From positions 1-64,000 of the IMG/VR virus record IMGVR_UViG_3300027782_000025: a stretch of DNA of 64,000 nt; one strand, 5' to 3'. A program made the translations under genes and the position numbers. Shown here piece by piece: positions 1 to 5,611 of this stretch. The DNA is from a virus. Position 1 is the stretch's first letter. Each line of letters opens with the position of its first letter. The notes under the pieces are model-generated. The model was given only the letters and a program-made list of their open reading frames with translations, had not been told where the DNA came from and made no database searches.

Positions 1-4
1 CCAT
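1..4 (-). CDS. Start codon of a leftward gene leaving the window
   Basis: A minus-strand ATG at 4-2 has GAGG at 15-12 as ribosome binding site, seven bases upstream. Two leftward promoters (161-189 and 246-274) and a long structured leader point at it. Only the start codon is inside the window, so the product cannot be named. Confidence 0.4.
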
Positions 5-63
5 ATGTATACCTCAAAAAAGAACGAACGGTGCATTAAACTGAAAGTAAATTGAACCAACGT

Positions 64-133
64 GCGGAAGGGTATATTCGATCGGGAGAGCGACCTGGGG
101 ACCCTACCCGGGTCCCCCCATATACCCTTCCGC
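64..133 (-). promoter_or_regulatory. Long nested hairpin in the leader of the leftward gene
   Basis: The arms GCGGAAGGGTATAT (64-77) and ATATACCCTTCCGC (120-133) are perfectly complementary over 14 bp. Inside them GGGGACCC (97-104) pairs with GGGTCCCC (110-117) around a five-base loop. The element lies between the leftward promoter at 161-189 and the start codon at position 4, so it would form in the 5' untranslated RNA. It could be a stability element, an attenuator or a protein-binding site. Confidence 0.7.
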
Positions 134-160
134 CAATACTTAGTATATTCCCCATACATA

Positions 161-189
161 TATGTAACAGGGGGGATATCTCGTGTCAA
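161..189 (-). promoter_or_regulatory. Leftward promoter
   Basis: Read on the minus strand: TTGACA (189-184), 17 bp, then TACATA (166-161) preceded by TGT. Transcription would run left through the hairpin at 64-133 toward the start codon at 4. Confidence 0.65.
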
Positions 190-245
190 TAGTATATGTC
201 TCGTGGGTCGTCAGTATGTCATTTGAGCACCTTCCTTTCTACCCT

Positions 246-274
246 ACTGTAACAGACCATAGCCCAGCCTGCAA
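246..274 (-). promoter_or_regulatory. Leftward promoter, back to back with the rightward one
   Basis: Minus strand: TTGCAG (274-269), 17 bp, TACAGT (251-246) preceded by TGT. Its -35 box and the -35 box of the rightward promoter form the perfect palindrome CTGCAATTATTGCAG (269-283). Downstream there is AAGGAAGG and then a three-codon frame ATG-ACA-TAC-TGA. Confidence 0.6.
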
Positions 275-277
275 TTA

Positions 278-306
278 TTGCAGCTGACCACCCGCTCTGC
301 TACAGG
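278..306 (+). promoter_or_regulatory. Promoter with class B leader
   Basis: TTGCAG (278-283), 17 bp, TACAGG (301-306) preceded by TGC. The leader to 394 is GC-rich, contains the inverted repeat GGACCGG/CCGGCC region and ends ACACACACTGGAGG, a diverged class B leader. Confidence 0.7.
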
Positions 307-394
307 GAGAGGCGAGGGTGGTAGGGACCGGTGGTCCGGCCGCTCGGCTGGTTCGGTCCTGATGCCCTTGCGACACACACTGGAGGTTCTGATT

Positions 395-589
395 ATGAGC
401 GATTCTTCTTCCGCTTCTTCTGTTACAGGTGACTTGCGTAGCGAGGCTGATTTGCCTGTGGGCATCGAGGTCACCAAGAACACGAAGGGCTACAATTGGA
501 CGATCAAGATCAAGGCTGTGGATGAGCTGGGTCTTGTAGATCGGCTGGAGGAGCTGGATCGCCAGCTTCGGGTGCGGTTCAAGGACTAA
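395..589 (+). CDS. Small hypothetical protein (64 aa)
   Basis: I do not recognise this protein. It has a Ser-rich N-terminus (MSDSSSASS), a probable beta segment around residues 30-42 and a charged C-terminal helix ending RQLRVRFKD. ATG 395 was chosen because GGAGG at 382-386 precedes it by eight bases at the end of the standard ACACAC leader; the in-frame TTG farther upstream is the promoter -35 box itself. It is the first cassette of the small-gene array and is followed directly by a strong terminator. Confidence 0.75.
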   Translation: MSDSSSASSVTGDLRSEADLPVGIEVTKNTKGYNWTIKIKAVDELGLVDRLEELDRQLRVRFKD

Positions 590-599
590 GCGGGCCTCT

Positions 600-644
600 G
601 GCCCTGAGCCTTGGTGGCTTGGGGCCTCTTTTCTTCTTTTTTTT
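600..644 (+). terminator. Rho-independent terminator
   Basis: GGCCCTGAGCC (600-610) pairs with GGCTTGGGGCC (616-626) over 11 bp, two of them G-U, around a five-base loop. An 18-base run that is almost all T follows. Confidence 0.9.
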
Positions 645-658
645 GGGAGGGTCTTATA

Positions 659-742
659 ATGGTTGAGTTGTACTTGTGGTGTGGTTTGGTGGCTGTGACT
701 TATGGTGCGGTTGTTACGCTGATTAATTCTAAGCCTTATTAG
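659..742 (+). CDS. Tiny membrane peptide (27 aa)
   Basis: A short frame starts at ATG 659 after GGGAGGG (646-652) and reads MVELYLWCGLVAVTYGAVVT and on to a TAG at 740-742. Residues 3-23 are hydrophobic enough for a single membrane span. There is no cassette promoter between the terminator at 600-644 and this start, so expression would depend on read-through or on a promoter I cannot see. The good ribosome binding site and the tight fit between neighbours make it plausible; its function is unknown. Confidence 0.4.
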   Translation: MVELYLWCGLVAVTYGAVVTLINSKPY

Positions 743-745
743 GCG

Positions 746-774
746 TTGCGTTTGGAGTGGGTGTTTGTTACAGT
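746..774 (+). promoter_or_regulatory. Promoter
   Basis: TTGCGT (746-751), 17 bp, TACAGT (769-774) preceded by TGT. The leader is T/G-rich and ends TACACTGGAGG. Confidence 0.7.
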
Positions 775-819
775 TTTTTGTGGTTTTGGTTTTTATTTCT
801 TACACTGGAGGTTTTTATT

Positions 820-1017
820 ATGTGTGATTCATGTTGTCGGGATGTTGAAGCTCGGATTTTGTTTGATGATGAGGGTGTTGTGGCTGGGGTTTTTTGTGAT
901 GATTGCTCGCCGTCGCTTGAGGCGGCTTATGATTTGGAGCTTGCTCCGGTGATGGTTTCTGGGCGTGGGCGGATCTCGAAACGGGCTGCTGCTCGGAAGA
1001 GGGATCGGGCTGCGTAG
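820..1017 (+). CDS. Small CxxC...CxxC zinc-ribbon-like protein (65 aa)
   Basis: The N-terminal half has two cysteine pairs, C2-x-x-C5 and C26-x-x-C29, spaced as in a small zinc ribbon; C6 is an extra cysteine. The C-terminal 20 residues are very basic (GRGRISKRAAARKRDR), which suggests nucleic-acid binding. ATG 820 follows GGAGG at 807-811. The codons are unusually rich in G and T compared with the genes after 4 kb. A role in binding DNA, RNA or a host polymerase is inference only. Confidence 0.7.
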   Translation: MCDSCCRDVEARILFDDEGVVAGVFCDDCSPSLEAAYDLELAPVMVSGRGRISKRAAARKRDRAA

Positions 1018-1021
1018 GGTA

Positions 1022-1075
1022 TCGGTTTCCTGCGAGGAAAGTGGGGTTGCTGGGTGACCCCCCGTTTGTTACAGG
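1022..1075 (+). promoter_or_regulatory. GGTTTCC hairpin, GGGG...CCCC hairpin and promoter
   Basis: TTTCC-TGCGA-GGAAA makes a small hairpin at 1026-1040. The promoter is TTGCTG (1047-1052), 17 bp, TACAGG (1070-1075) preceded by TGT. GGGG before the -35 box can pair with CCCC in the spacer, followed by GTTTGTT. The class A leader GGGTTTTAAACACAC and AGGAGA follow. Confidence 0.75.
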
Positions 1076-1112
1076 CTTTTGGGTTTTAAACACACTTTTT
1101 AGGAGAGACGAA

Positions 1113-1292
1113 ATGATGATGTTTGCAATGTTTGGCGTTTCGGTATTATTGGGCTGTGCTGGCTATGTCGCTGCTATCAATGCAAGCCAGATCGACATAA
1201 GCCTCGCCTTTTTCATCTCCTTCTTGGCCACAGCTGGACAAATCGTGACCGCCTTTATGGCTGGACTCTGCGTGGACCCTCCACGCAACTAG
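1113..1292 (+). CDS. Small membrane protein with two predicted spans (59 aa)
   Basis: The protein starts MMMFAMFG and has two hydrophobic stretches, about residues 3-22 and 31-50, separated by the polar AINASQIDIS turn; the C-terminus CVDPPRN is short and polar. This is the size and layout of small phage membrane proteins such as holins or superinfection-exclusion peptides, but no family signature is visible, so I give no function. ATG 1113 follows AGGAGA by six bases; two further ATG codons follow at once. It is monocistronic and ends before a terminator. Confidence 0.75.
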   Translation: MMMFAMFGVSVLLGCAGYVAAINASQIDISLAFFISFLATAGQIVTAFMAGLCVDPPRN

Positions 1293-1299
1293 ATTTCAG

Positions 1300-1354
1300 G
1301 TGATCGGTCTCCTGTGTGGGAGAGGGTGAGGAGATTGCTCCGCCCTCTCTTTTT
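1300..1354 (+). terminator. Terminator preceded by the GATCGGTCTCC motif
   Basis: GATCGGTCTCCTGTGTGGG is followed by GAGAGGG (1320-1326) pairing with CCCTCTC (1343-1349), with inner pairs GGAG/CTCC, and then TTTTT. The same motif plus terminator occurs at 1878, 3942 and 6897. Confidence 0.85.
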
Positions 1355-1358
1355 AATA

Positions 1359-1387
1359 TTGACAAAATCGTTACACTCTGCTACAGG
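1359..1387 (+). promoter_or_regulatory. Promoter with class A leader
   Basis: TTGACA (1359-1364), 17 bp, TACAGG (1382-1387) preceded by TGC. The leader GGGTTCGAAACACAC is the class A form, then AGGAGA. Confidence 0.8.
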
Positions 1388-1424
1388 ATTTTGGGTTCGA
1401 AACACACTTTTTAGGAGAGTAAGA

Positions 1425-1844
1425 ATGTTGAGCAAAGATTTCATTACAGCTGGTAACGCGATCTTCACCGTCGAAAACAACAAGGGTGAGCACTTCACCT
1501 TCAAGGTCGAAAAGAAGAAGGCGGAGAAGAACTATCCGGACGCTTGGTTCGTCCGAGCCATGGTCGGGACAGATAACACCGAGCACTACGCTTACCTCGG
1601 ACTCCTCGATGCTGAATACGGCAAAGTAAAGATGACCAGAGCTTCGAAATTCACCGAAGACCAAACCCAAACCAAGGTGGTTCGCTGGGCGTTGGACAAA
1701 ATCTGGACGAACGGAAGCCTGCCTGAGGGCTACAAGATCCGCCACAATGGGCACTGCAGCCGTTGCAAGCGGGTCTTGACCAATCCCGAATCTCTCGATA
1801 CCGGAATCGGGCCAGAGTGCGCCAAGATTCTGGCGGGAGAATAA
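1425..1844 (+). CDS. DUF6011-type zinc-binding phage protein (139 aa)
   Basis: The C-terminus, about residues 107-135, carries CSRCKRVLTNPESLDTGIGP followed by EC, the signature of the DUF6011 family: a CxxC pair, a conserved L-T-[ND]-P-x-S and a final G-I-G-P-x-C, presumably a zinc site. The first hundred residues form an unrecognised, mostly beta domain rich in Lys and Glu. DUF6011 proteins are common in phages and are of unknown function. ATG 1425 sits seven bases after AGGAGA. The gene is monocistronic between its own promoter and a terminator. Confidence 0.85.
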   Translation: MLSKDFITAGNAIFTVENNKGEHFTFKVEKKKAEKNYPDAWFVRAMVGTDNTEHYAYLGLLDAEYGKVKMTRASKFTEDQTQTKVVRWALDKIWTNGSLPEGYKIRHNGHCSRCKRVLTNPESLDTGIGPECAKILAGE

Positions 1845-1849
1845 AACAC

Positions 1850-1930
1850 GCCCTGAGGGCTTTCCTCAGGGCTTCAAGTCGGTCTCCTGTGTGGGAACGG
1901 GCTGGTGGTTAAATCACCGGCCCGTTCTTT
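1850..1930 (+). terminator. Double hairpin terminator
   Basis: GCCCTGAG (1850-1857) pairs with CTCAGGGC (1865-1872) just after the stop codon. After CGGTCTCCTGTGTGGG a second stem, GAACGGGCTGGTG (1895-1907) with CACCGGCCCGTTC (1915-1927), is followed by TTTT. Confidence 0.85.
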
Positions 1931-1943
1931 TATATCCATGGGA

Positions 1944-1972
1944 TTTACAGCGGAGCCCCCGCTTGTTACAGA
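1944..1972 (+). promoter_or_regulatory. Promoter with class B leader
   Basis: TTTACA (1944-1949), 17 bp, TACAGA (1967-1972) preceded by TGT. The leader contains the class B core GGCGACCAGTGTGGTGGCC at about 1994-2012 and ends ACACACACGGAGA. Confidence 0.75.
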
Positions 1973-2048
1973 GAAGAGGCGGGGGGAGGCGGAGGCGACC
2001 AGTGTGGTGGCCGCGCTCCCCCCGCGAGACACACACGGAGAGTTTGCT

Positions 2049-2363
2049 ATGGGTAAGGTAATGAGGTCGGATGTGGTGAAGTTCAAGTCTTGGCTCAGTG
2101 AGCGCGTCGCGTGCCCTGAGGCCTCCGGTCACTTCGAGATCTGGGAATATGAGCCCTTCTGCGAAGTCCGGGACGAGTGGGACGACTTCGGCGAGCGAAA
2201 GCTCGTGTGGCAGATGAAGAGCTCGGACTACCTCTGCGAGGACGAGATCGACCCGAAGGCCAAGGATATCGCGCGTCTCCTGAAGGCCGTCAAAGACGAG
2301 TTCAAGCTGGTGGCGGCGAAGGACGACGAGCACACGTTCTACGCGGCTCGTCTCCCCCGATAA
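2049..2363 (+). CDS. Hypothetical protein, paralogue of the protein at 5612 (104 aa)
   Basis: The first 25 residues (MGKVMRSDVVKFKSWLSERV, then ACPE) match the start of the protein at 5612-6058 (K-A-D-V-L-R-F-K-E-W-L-E-T-K-M-T-C), so the two genes are diverged copies. The middle W-Q-M-K/W-Q-I-K segment is also shared. The protein is acidic with a Lys-rich tail and no membrane span. Function is unknown. ATG 2049 follows CGGAGAG. The GC content is higher than that of the paralogue, suggesting long separation or separate arrival. Confidence 0.75.
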   Translation: MGKVMRSDVVKFKSWLSERVACPEASGHFEIWEYEPFCEVRDEWDDFGERKLVWQMKSSDYLCEDEIDPKAKDIARLLKAVKDEFKLVAAKDDEHTFYAARLPR

Positions 2364-2375
2364 TCCCTGGGGGTT

Positions 2376-2416
2376 GCGCCAGGGCTCCGGCTCTGGCGCT
2401 CTTCCCTTTTGTTTGT
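2376..2416 (+). terminator. Terminator overlapping the next promoter
   Basis: GCGCCAGGGC (2376-2385) pairs with GCTCTGGCGC (2390-2399) around TCCG, followed by TCTTCCCTTTTGTTTGTT. The 3' arm and the pyrimidine tract serve as -35 region and spacer of the promoter that follows. Confidence 0.8.
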
Positions 2417-2422
2417 TACAGT
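2394..2422 (+). promoter_or_regulatory. Promoter with a weak -35 box
   Basis: TGGCGC (2394-2399), 17 bp, TACAGT (2417-2422) preceded by TGT. The -35 box is poor, so the extended -10 must carry recognition. Confidence 0.5.
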
Positions 2423-2464
2423 GGTTTGCGGTTTTTTCCTTTTTTTCACACTGGAGGGTTTGCT

Positions 2465-2716
2465 ATGAGGACTTCTGAACTGGTTGACTTGTCTTTTGCT
2501 GAAATGGCTGATAAGCTTGTTGTGAAGTTTGGCCCTGCGCGGCCGAGCGAGAAGCTGATGAAGAAGGCGATCGTCTGGAGCGGGACTCACTTGAACGGTC
2601 TGTTCCTTGCGCACTATCACTTGAACGTGAAGTGCTTTGAGGACTCGGTGATGTGGCGCGAGCTGCTGCTCGAGGAGCTCAGGGCTGCCGCGGACAGGCG
2701 GTACGGGCAGGGATAA
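2465..2716 (+). CDS. Hypothetical helical protein (83 aa)
   Basis: Mostly alpha-helical sequence begins MRTSELVDLSFAEMADKLVV; basic residues lie around KFGPARPSEKLMKKA and the C-terminal half is a Leu/Glu/Arg amphipathic helix (ELLLEELRAAADRR). The alternation of K/R and Leu gives it the look of a small DNA- or protein-binding factor, but no family is recognised. ATG 2465 follows CTGGAGG. It lies between two cassette promoters and is monocistronic. Confidence 0.7.
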   Translation: MRTSELVDLSFAEMADKLVVKFGPARPSEKLMKKAIVWSGTHLNGLFLAHYHLNVKCFEDSVMWRELLLEELRAAADRRYGQG

Positions 2717-2744
2717 TACGGTTTCCAGAGAGGAAAACGCGGGG

Positions 2745-2773
2745 TTGCCGGTGGCGGCCCCGCTTGTTACAGA
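2745..2773 (+). promoter_or_regulatory. Promoter with class B leader
   Basis: TTGCCG (2745-2750), 17 bp, TACAGA (2768-2773) preceded by TGT; a TTTCC-AGAGA-GGAAA hairpin lies upstream at 2722-2736. The leader core GCCACAGTGGCGACC is at 2785-2799. Confidence 0.8.
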
Positions 2774-2823
2774 GAAAAGTGGAAGCCACAGTGGCGACCA
2801 AGAAACACACAAAGGAGAGAAAA

Positions 2824-3258
2824 ATGGCAGAAATGAATCTTGACCTTTTCCGTTTTAACAGCACTGAAGCCAGTTTGTCTTTTAGTTCGTTTCACGAGAA
2901 AAACTGCGAATTCGGTGGTGCAGAGTCTGGTGTAGGTGAGAATCGATGGTCTTATAACATCGAAAAAGACGGTTCGACAAATTACAAAGATGACTTTTTT
3001 GATAATGATCGATGCGGCGGAGGACCAGATGAATATAGTGACTCTTTAAGTGAACCTAGTCCAGTTCCTACAAAAGAAGATGCGATAAAAGAAATAGAGA
3101 GTTTAATCGAAGGCAAAAGAAAGACATTGGCCGATTTGGAAGCCTTCTTAACAGCTTTCCAGACTGCCCCAGGACCTTACACAGACTTGGGTGACTACTG
3201 GAAGTTCGAAGCTAGCGAGGACGAGGACGAGGACGAAGACGAAGACGAAGACGAATAG
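2824..3258 (+). CDS. Acidic protein with a poly-Glu/Asp tail (144 aa)
   Basis: The body is polar (DLFRFNSTEASLSFSSFHEK at residues 7-26), a helix at about residues 87-115 (EIESLIEGKRKTLADLEAFL) may be a coiled coil, and the protein ends in a run of alternating Glu and Asp. Such acidic tails mimic nucleic acid or bind basic proteins in some phage inhibitors, which is only an analogy here. ATG 2824 is chosen because it follows AAAGGAGAGAAA; farther upstream codons are promoter and leader. Confidence 0.75.
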   Translation: MAEMNLDLFRFNSTEASLSFSSFHEKNCEFGGAESGVGENRWSYNIEKDGSTNYKDDFFDNDRCGGGPDEYSDSLSEPSPVPTKEDAIKEIESLIEGKRKTLADLEAFLTAFQTAPGPYTDLGDYWKFEASEDEDEDEDEDEDE

Positions 3259-3284
3259 TCCGGTTTCCAGAGAGGAAAGCGGGG

Positions 3285-3313
3285 TTGCCGCTGGTGACCC
3301 CGTTTGTTACAGA
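3285..3313 (+). promoter_or_regulatory. Promoter with class B leader
   Basis: TTGCCG (3285-3290), 17 bp, TACAGA (3308-3313) preceded by TGT. A TTTCC-AGAGA-GGAAA hairpin precedes it. The leader core GCCGCTGTGGTGACC is at 3325-3339; the leader is nearly identical to that at 2745. Confidence 0.8.
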
Positions 3314-3363
3314 GAAAAGTGGAAGCCGCTGTGGTGACCACAGAACACACACGGAGAAAAGAA

Positions 3364-3600
3364 ATGTTTACAGCGCGAATCAGCGATGGGAAGACGTCAG
3401 GAAAACTGTTCAGCGGCAAGCAAGCCGTTAACATAATGAAAAAGGCGGCGATCGACGCCAAAAAGGGCAAGGGCGCTTTTCGCTTGGAGCTGAGCGAGAA
3501 CAACAGGCTTTGCGTGGTGGCCTTCGGCAAAACGGCAGTTGAAGCCGCGTCATATGGTGCGGCGATCCACAGAAAGGAAGTCAGGGAGGGCAGGCGCTAG
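3364..3600 (+). CDS. Small basic hypothetical protein (78 aa)
   Basis: A Lys/Arg-rich alpha/beta protein (MFTARISDGKTSGKLFSGKQ, then a helix AVNIMKKAAIDAKKGKG and a beta hairpin RLELSENNRLCVVAFG). The arrangement resembles a small nucleic-acid-binding fold but no named family is evident. ATG 3364 follows CGGAGAAAAGAA. It has its own class B promoter. Confidence 0.7.
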   Translation: MFTARISDGKTSGKLFSGKQAVNIMKKAAIDAKKGKGAFRLELSENNRLCVVAFGKTAVEAASYGAAIHRKEVREGRR

Positions 3601-3620
3601 TCGACCGGAAAGGCCGGGGG

Positions 3621-3649
3621 TTGACAAAACGACCCCCGCTTGTTACAGG
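3621..3649 (+). promoter_or_regulatory. Promoter
   Basis: TTGACA (3621-3626), 17 bp, TACAGG (3644-3649) preceded by TGT. GGGGG before the -35 pairs with CCCCC in the spacer. The leader is class A-like (GGGTTCGGAAATCACAC). Confidence 0.8.
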
Positions 3650-3688
3650 GTGATGGGTTCGGAAATCACACTTTCAAGGAGAGACGAA

Positions 3689-3931
3689 ATGACGACAAAA
3701 GAATGCCAGACAGTGAGACGACAAAGGGTCGAGTTCCAAATCGCCTTGGCCGGTAATTGTGACCAATGGGTTCCAGCCTGTGGCGGGACCGAGTTGCCTT
3801 TCCGATCAAGGTCTGGACGATCTTTGCACTACATGTACAACCCCCAGCAAAAACGCCACGCTTACCTTGACACCGCGACGGACGTGATTCTCACTGATCA
3901 AGAGGCGGACGCGTTCATGGAGCGTGTTTAA
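3689..3931 (+). CDS. Hypothetical protein (80 aa)
   Basis: The sequence starts MTTKECQTVRRQRVEFQIAL; a central part contains CDQWVPACGGTELPF and a C-terminal acidic helix TDQEADAFMERV. The pattern of an Arg-rich start, Cys pair and H-Y-M-Y-N-P motif is not known to me. ATG 3689 follows AAGGAGAGACGA. It ends just before the third GATCGGTCTCC terminator. Confidence 0.7.
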   Translation: MTTKECQTVRRQRVEFQIALAGNCDQWVPACGGTELPFRSRSGRSLHYMYNPQQKRHAYLDTATDVILTDQEADAFMERV

Positions 3932-3941
3932 TTTTTAGGTG

Positions 3942-3993
3942 ATCGGTCTCCTGTGTGGGGGAGGGTGAGGAGTTTGCTCCGCCCTCCCTTTTA
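3942..3993 (+). terminator. Terminator preceded by the GATCGGTCTCC motif
   Basis: GATCGGTCTCCTGTGTGGG is followed by GGGAGGG (3959-3965) pairing with CCCTCCC (3982-3988), inner GGAG/CTCC, and TTTT. Confidence 0.85.
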
Positions 3994-4010
3994 AAAACAA
4001 AAGGCGCCTA

Positions 4011-4039
4011 TTGCGCCGCGGGCCTCTGTCTGCTACAGA
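4011..4039 (+). promoter_or_regulatory. Promoter with class B leader
   Basis: TTGCGC (4011-4016), 17 bp, TACAGA (4034-4039) preceded by TGC. The long GC-rich leader has the core GCGGCCAGTGTGGCGGCC at 4061-4078 and ends ACACACACAAAGGAGAG. Confidence 0.8.
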
Positions 4040-4115
4040 GGAGAGGCGGGGGAGACGAGGGCGGCCAGTGTGGCGGCCCCGGCCCCACCCGCAACACACA
4101 CAAAGGAGAGAAGAT

Positions 4116-4394
4116 ATGAGAATTGAAAGCGTGGTGGTCATCATTTGGGACGAAGTTGGAGAAAAGGCTTCGACCTTCCACGAAGCAGCCGACGGGACAG
4201 GGTTAGTCTTAGACCGCGACCTGACAACGGAAGAGCTAAACAATAACATAGAACTGAAGCTGTTCGGAAAAGACATCTCGTCTTGGCGAGCGACAGGGTA
4301 CATGGAGATCAACGACGTGACCATCATCACGTCGAAATCTGACCGCGGGCATCTGAGCACGACTCAGATCGTCTGGCTCGGGGCCGCTGAATAG
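4116..4394 (+). CDS. Hypothetical protein (92 aa)
   Basis: Begins MRIESVVVIIWDEVGEKAST, a beta-rich N-terminus, followed by an acidic helix (TTEELNNNIELKLF) and a C-terminal beta stretch. No recognised domain. ATG 4116 is five bases after AGGAGAG. Monocistronic, followed by a TTTCC-AAGGGA-GGAAA hairpin just after the stop codon. Confidence 0.7.
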   Translation: MRIESVVVIIWDEVGEKASTFHEAADGTGLVLDRDLTTEELNNNIELKLFGKDISSWRATGYMEINDVTIITSKSDRGHLSTTQIVWLGAAE

Positions 4395-4420
4395 TCGGTT
4401 TCCAAGGGAGGAAAGCGGGG

Positions 4421-4449
4421 TTGCGCAAACGACCCCCTTTTGTTACAAG
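4421..4449 (+). promoter_or_regulatory. Promoter with class A leader
   Basis: TTGCGC (4421-4426), 17 bp, TACAAG (4444-4449) preceded by TGT; GGGG/CCCC hairpin spans the -35 box and spacer. Leader GGGTTTGATAATCACAC. Confidence 0.8.
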
Positions 4450-4486
4450 ATTCTGGGTTTGATAATCACACACAAAGGAGAAAGAG

Positions 4487-4720
4487 ATGTTAACACACGA
4501 GCTAGCTAAGCTGCTTCTTGAAGGCCCAGACGTCGAGATATCCGTCATGGCCGCGCCAGGGGTTACGAACTACATCCAAGGAATAACCTCGTTTTTGGCT
4601 GGCTCTTACCCTGCACCGTCTTGGGACGATGACGCAGGATCGATGAGAGATGTGGTTGTCCTGTTGGCTACCAGAGAAACCCTAAACGAAGACGAAGCTC
4701 TCGTCTTTTCAAAGAGCTAG
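4487..4720 (+). CDS. Hypothetical protein (77 aa)
   Basis: MLTHELAKLLLEGPDVEISV is followed by a loop rich in Pro, Gly and Ser and an acidic segment SWDDDAGSM, then a beta strand DVVVLLA and a charged tail. This outline (short helix, D-x-E-I-x-V strand, then VVVLL strand) is common in small phage proteins of unknown role. ATG 4487 follows AAGGAGAAAGAG. Confidence 0.7.
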   Translation: MLTHELAKLLLEGPDVEISVMAAPGVTNYIQGITSFLAGSYPAPSWDDDAGSMRDVVVLLATRETLNEDEALVFSKS

Positions 4721-4725
4721 CCTGA

Positions 4726-4754
4726 TTGACAAACCGGCTCCCGTCTGCTACAAT
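4726..4754 (+). promoter_or_regulatory. Near-consensus promoter
   Basis: TTGACA (4726-4731), 17 bp, TACAAT (4749-4754) preceded by TGC. This is one of the two closest matches to sigma70 consensus in the window. Confidence 0.85.
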
Positions 4755-4791
4755 TTATCGGGGTTTCAAACACACTTTTTAGGAGATAGAA

Positions 4792-5022
4792 ATGGCTGTA
4801 AAATTCCCAGAAGTAAGCGTCAAATTAGTAGGAGAAGACGGAAACGCCTTCTCTATCCTCGGAAGGGTCAAAAAAGCTATGCGTCGAGCCAAGATCGAAA
4901 AAGACCAAATCGACGCCTACATGAACGACGCCATGAGCGGCGACTATAACCACCTCCTGCATGTGACTATGGAGACAGTATCCTGCGACACCGATGAAGA
5001 CGAAGAGTACGACGAGGAATAG
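4792..5022 (+). CDS. Conserved small phage protein, GEDGNAF family (76 aa)
   Basis: The motif V-K-L-V-G-E-D-G-N-A-F-S-I-L-G-R-V-K-K-A at residues 10-29, then SGDYNHLL and an acidic tail, matches a small protein found in many phages and some bacteria, in which L-x-G-x-D-G-N-A-F and S-G-D-Y-D-H-L are conserved. The family has no established function that I know of. ATG 4792 follows AGGAGATAGA. The tail DEDEEYDEE is strongly acidic. Confidence 0.8.
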   Translation: MAVKFPEVSVKLVGEDGNAFSILGRVKKAMRRAKIEKDQIDAYMNDAMSGDYNHLLHVTMETVSCDTDEDEEYDEE

Positions 5023-5047
5023 TTAGGTTTCCAACGAGGAAATGGGG

Positions 5048-5076
5048 TTGCGCAAGCCACCCCAGTTTGTTACAAG
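5048..5076 (+). promoter_or_regulatory. Promoter with class A leader
   Basis: TTGCGC (5048-5053), 17 bp, TACAAG (5071-5076) preceded by TGT; GGGG/CCCC pair spans the box; TTTCC-AACGA-GGAAA hairpin upstream. Confidence 0.8.
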
Positions 5077-5117
5077 ATTTTGGGTTTGATAAACACACTT
5101 TTTAAAGGAGCTTCAAA

Positions 5118-5510
5118 ATGGGATTAGACATGTGGGCCTTCGCAGTACCAAAAGACGCGGTAAAAATAGCCGCCACCGACGTCAAATTCGACGACGAGAC
5201 CGAAAAAGCGCAAGAGGAATTAGCCTGCTGGCGCAAACACCATGATCTACATGGATGGATGGAAAAACTCTACAACGAAAAAGGAGGAAAAGCGCTAAGC
5301 TTCAACTGCGTCACCGTCCAGCTCGAAGAAGAAGATCTGAACCGCCTCGAAGAAGACGTAAAAAGCAACCAGCTACCCCAAACCTCAGGGTTCTTCTTCG
5401 GCAACAACCCGCCCAATGACGACACCATCGAAGAAGACCTAGAGTTCGTCGAAAAAGCAAGAGAAGCGATCAAAGAAGGAAAAGTCGTCTACTACAACTC
5501 TTGGTGGTAA
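5118..5510 (+). CDS. Conserved phage protein, MGLDMWA family (130 aa)
   Basis: M-G-L-D-M-W-A-F-A at the start, W-R-K-H-H-D-L-H-G-W-M in the middle, F-N-C-V-T-V-Q-L-E-E-E-D-L near residue 65 and L-P-Q-T-S-G-F-F-F-G near residue 87 are the conserved blocks of a protein widespread in phages (often beginning MGLDMYA). Its biochemical role is not known to me. Length is normal for the family. ATG 5118 follows AAAGGAGCTTCAAA. The 3' end lies before a promoter for the next gene. Confidence 0.85.
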   Translation: MGLDMWAFAVPKDAVKIAATDVKFDDETEKAQEELACWRKHHDLHGWMEKLYNEKGGKALSFNCVTVQLEEEDLNRLEEDVKSNQLPQTSGFFFGNNPPNDDTIEEDLEFVEKAREAIKEGKVVYYNSWW

Positions 5511-5545
5511 CGCGGCCGACAATCTAACCAAAATAACGAACGGGA

Positions 5546-5574
5546 TTGCGAACAGCGACCCCGTTCGTTACAGT
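5546..5574 (+). promoter_or_regulatory. Promoter
   Basis: TTGCGA (5546-5551), 17 bp, TACAGT (5569-5574) preceded by CGT. Leader class A-like (GGGATTCAAAACAC). Confidence 0.7.
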
Positions 5575-5611
5575 ATATCGGGATTCAAAACACTTTTCTA
5601 AAGGAAAACCG

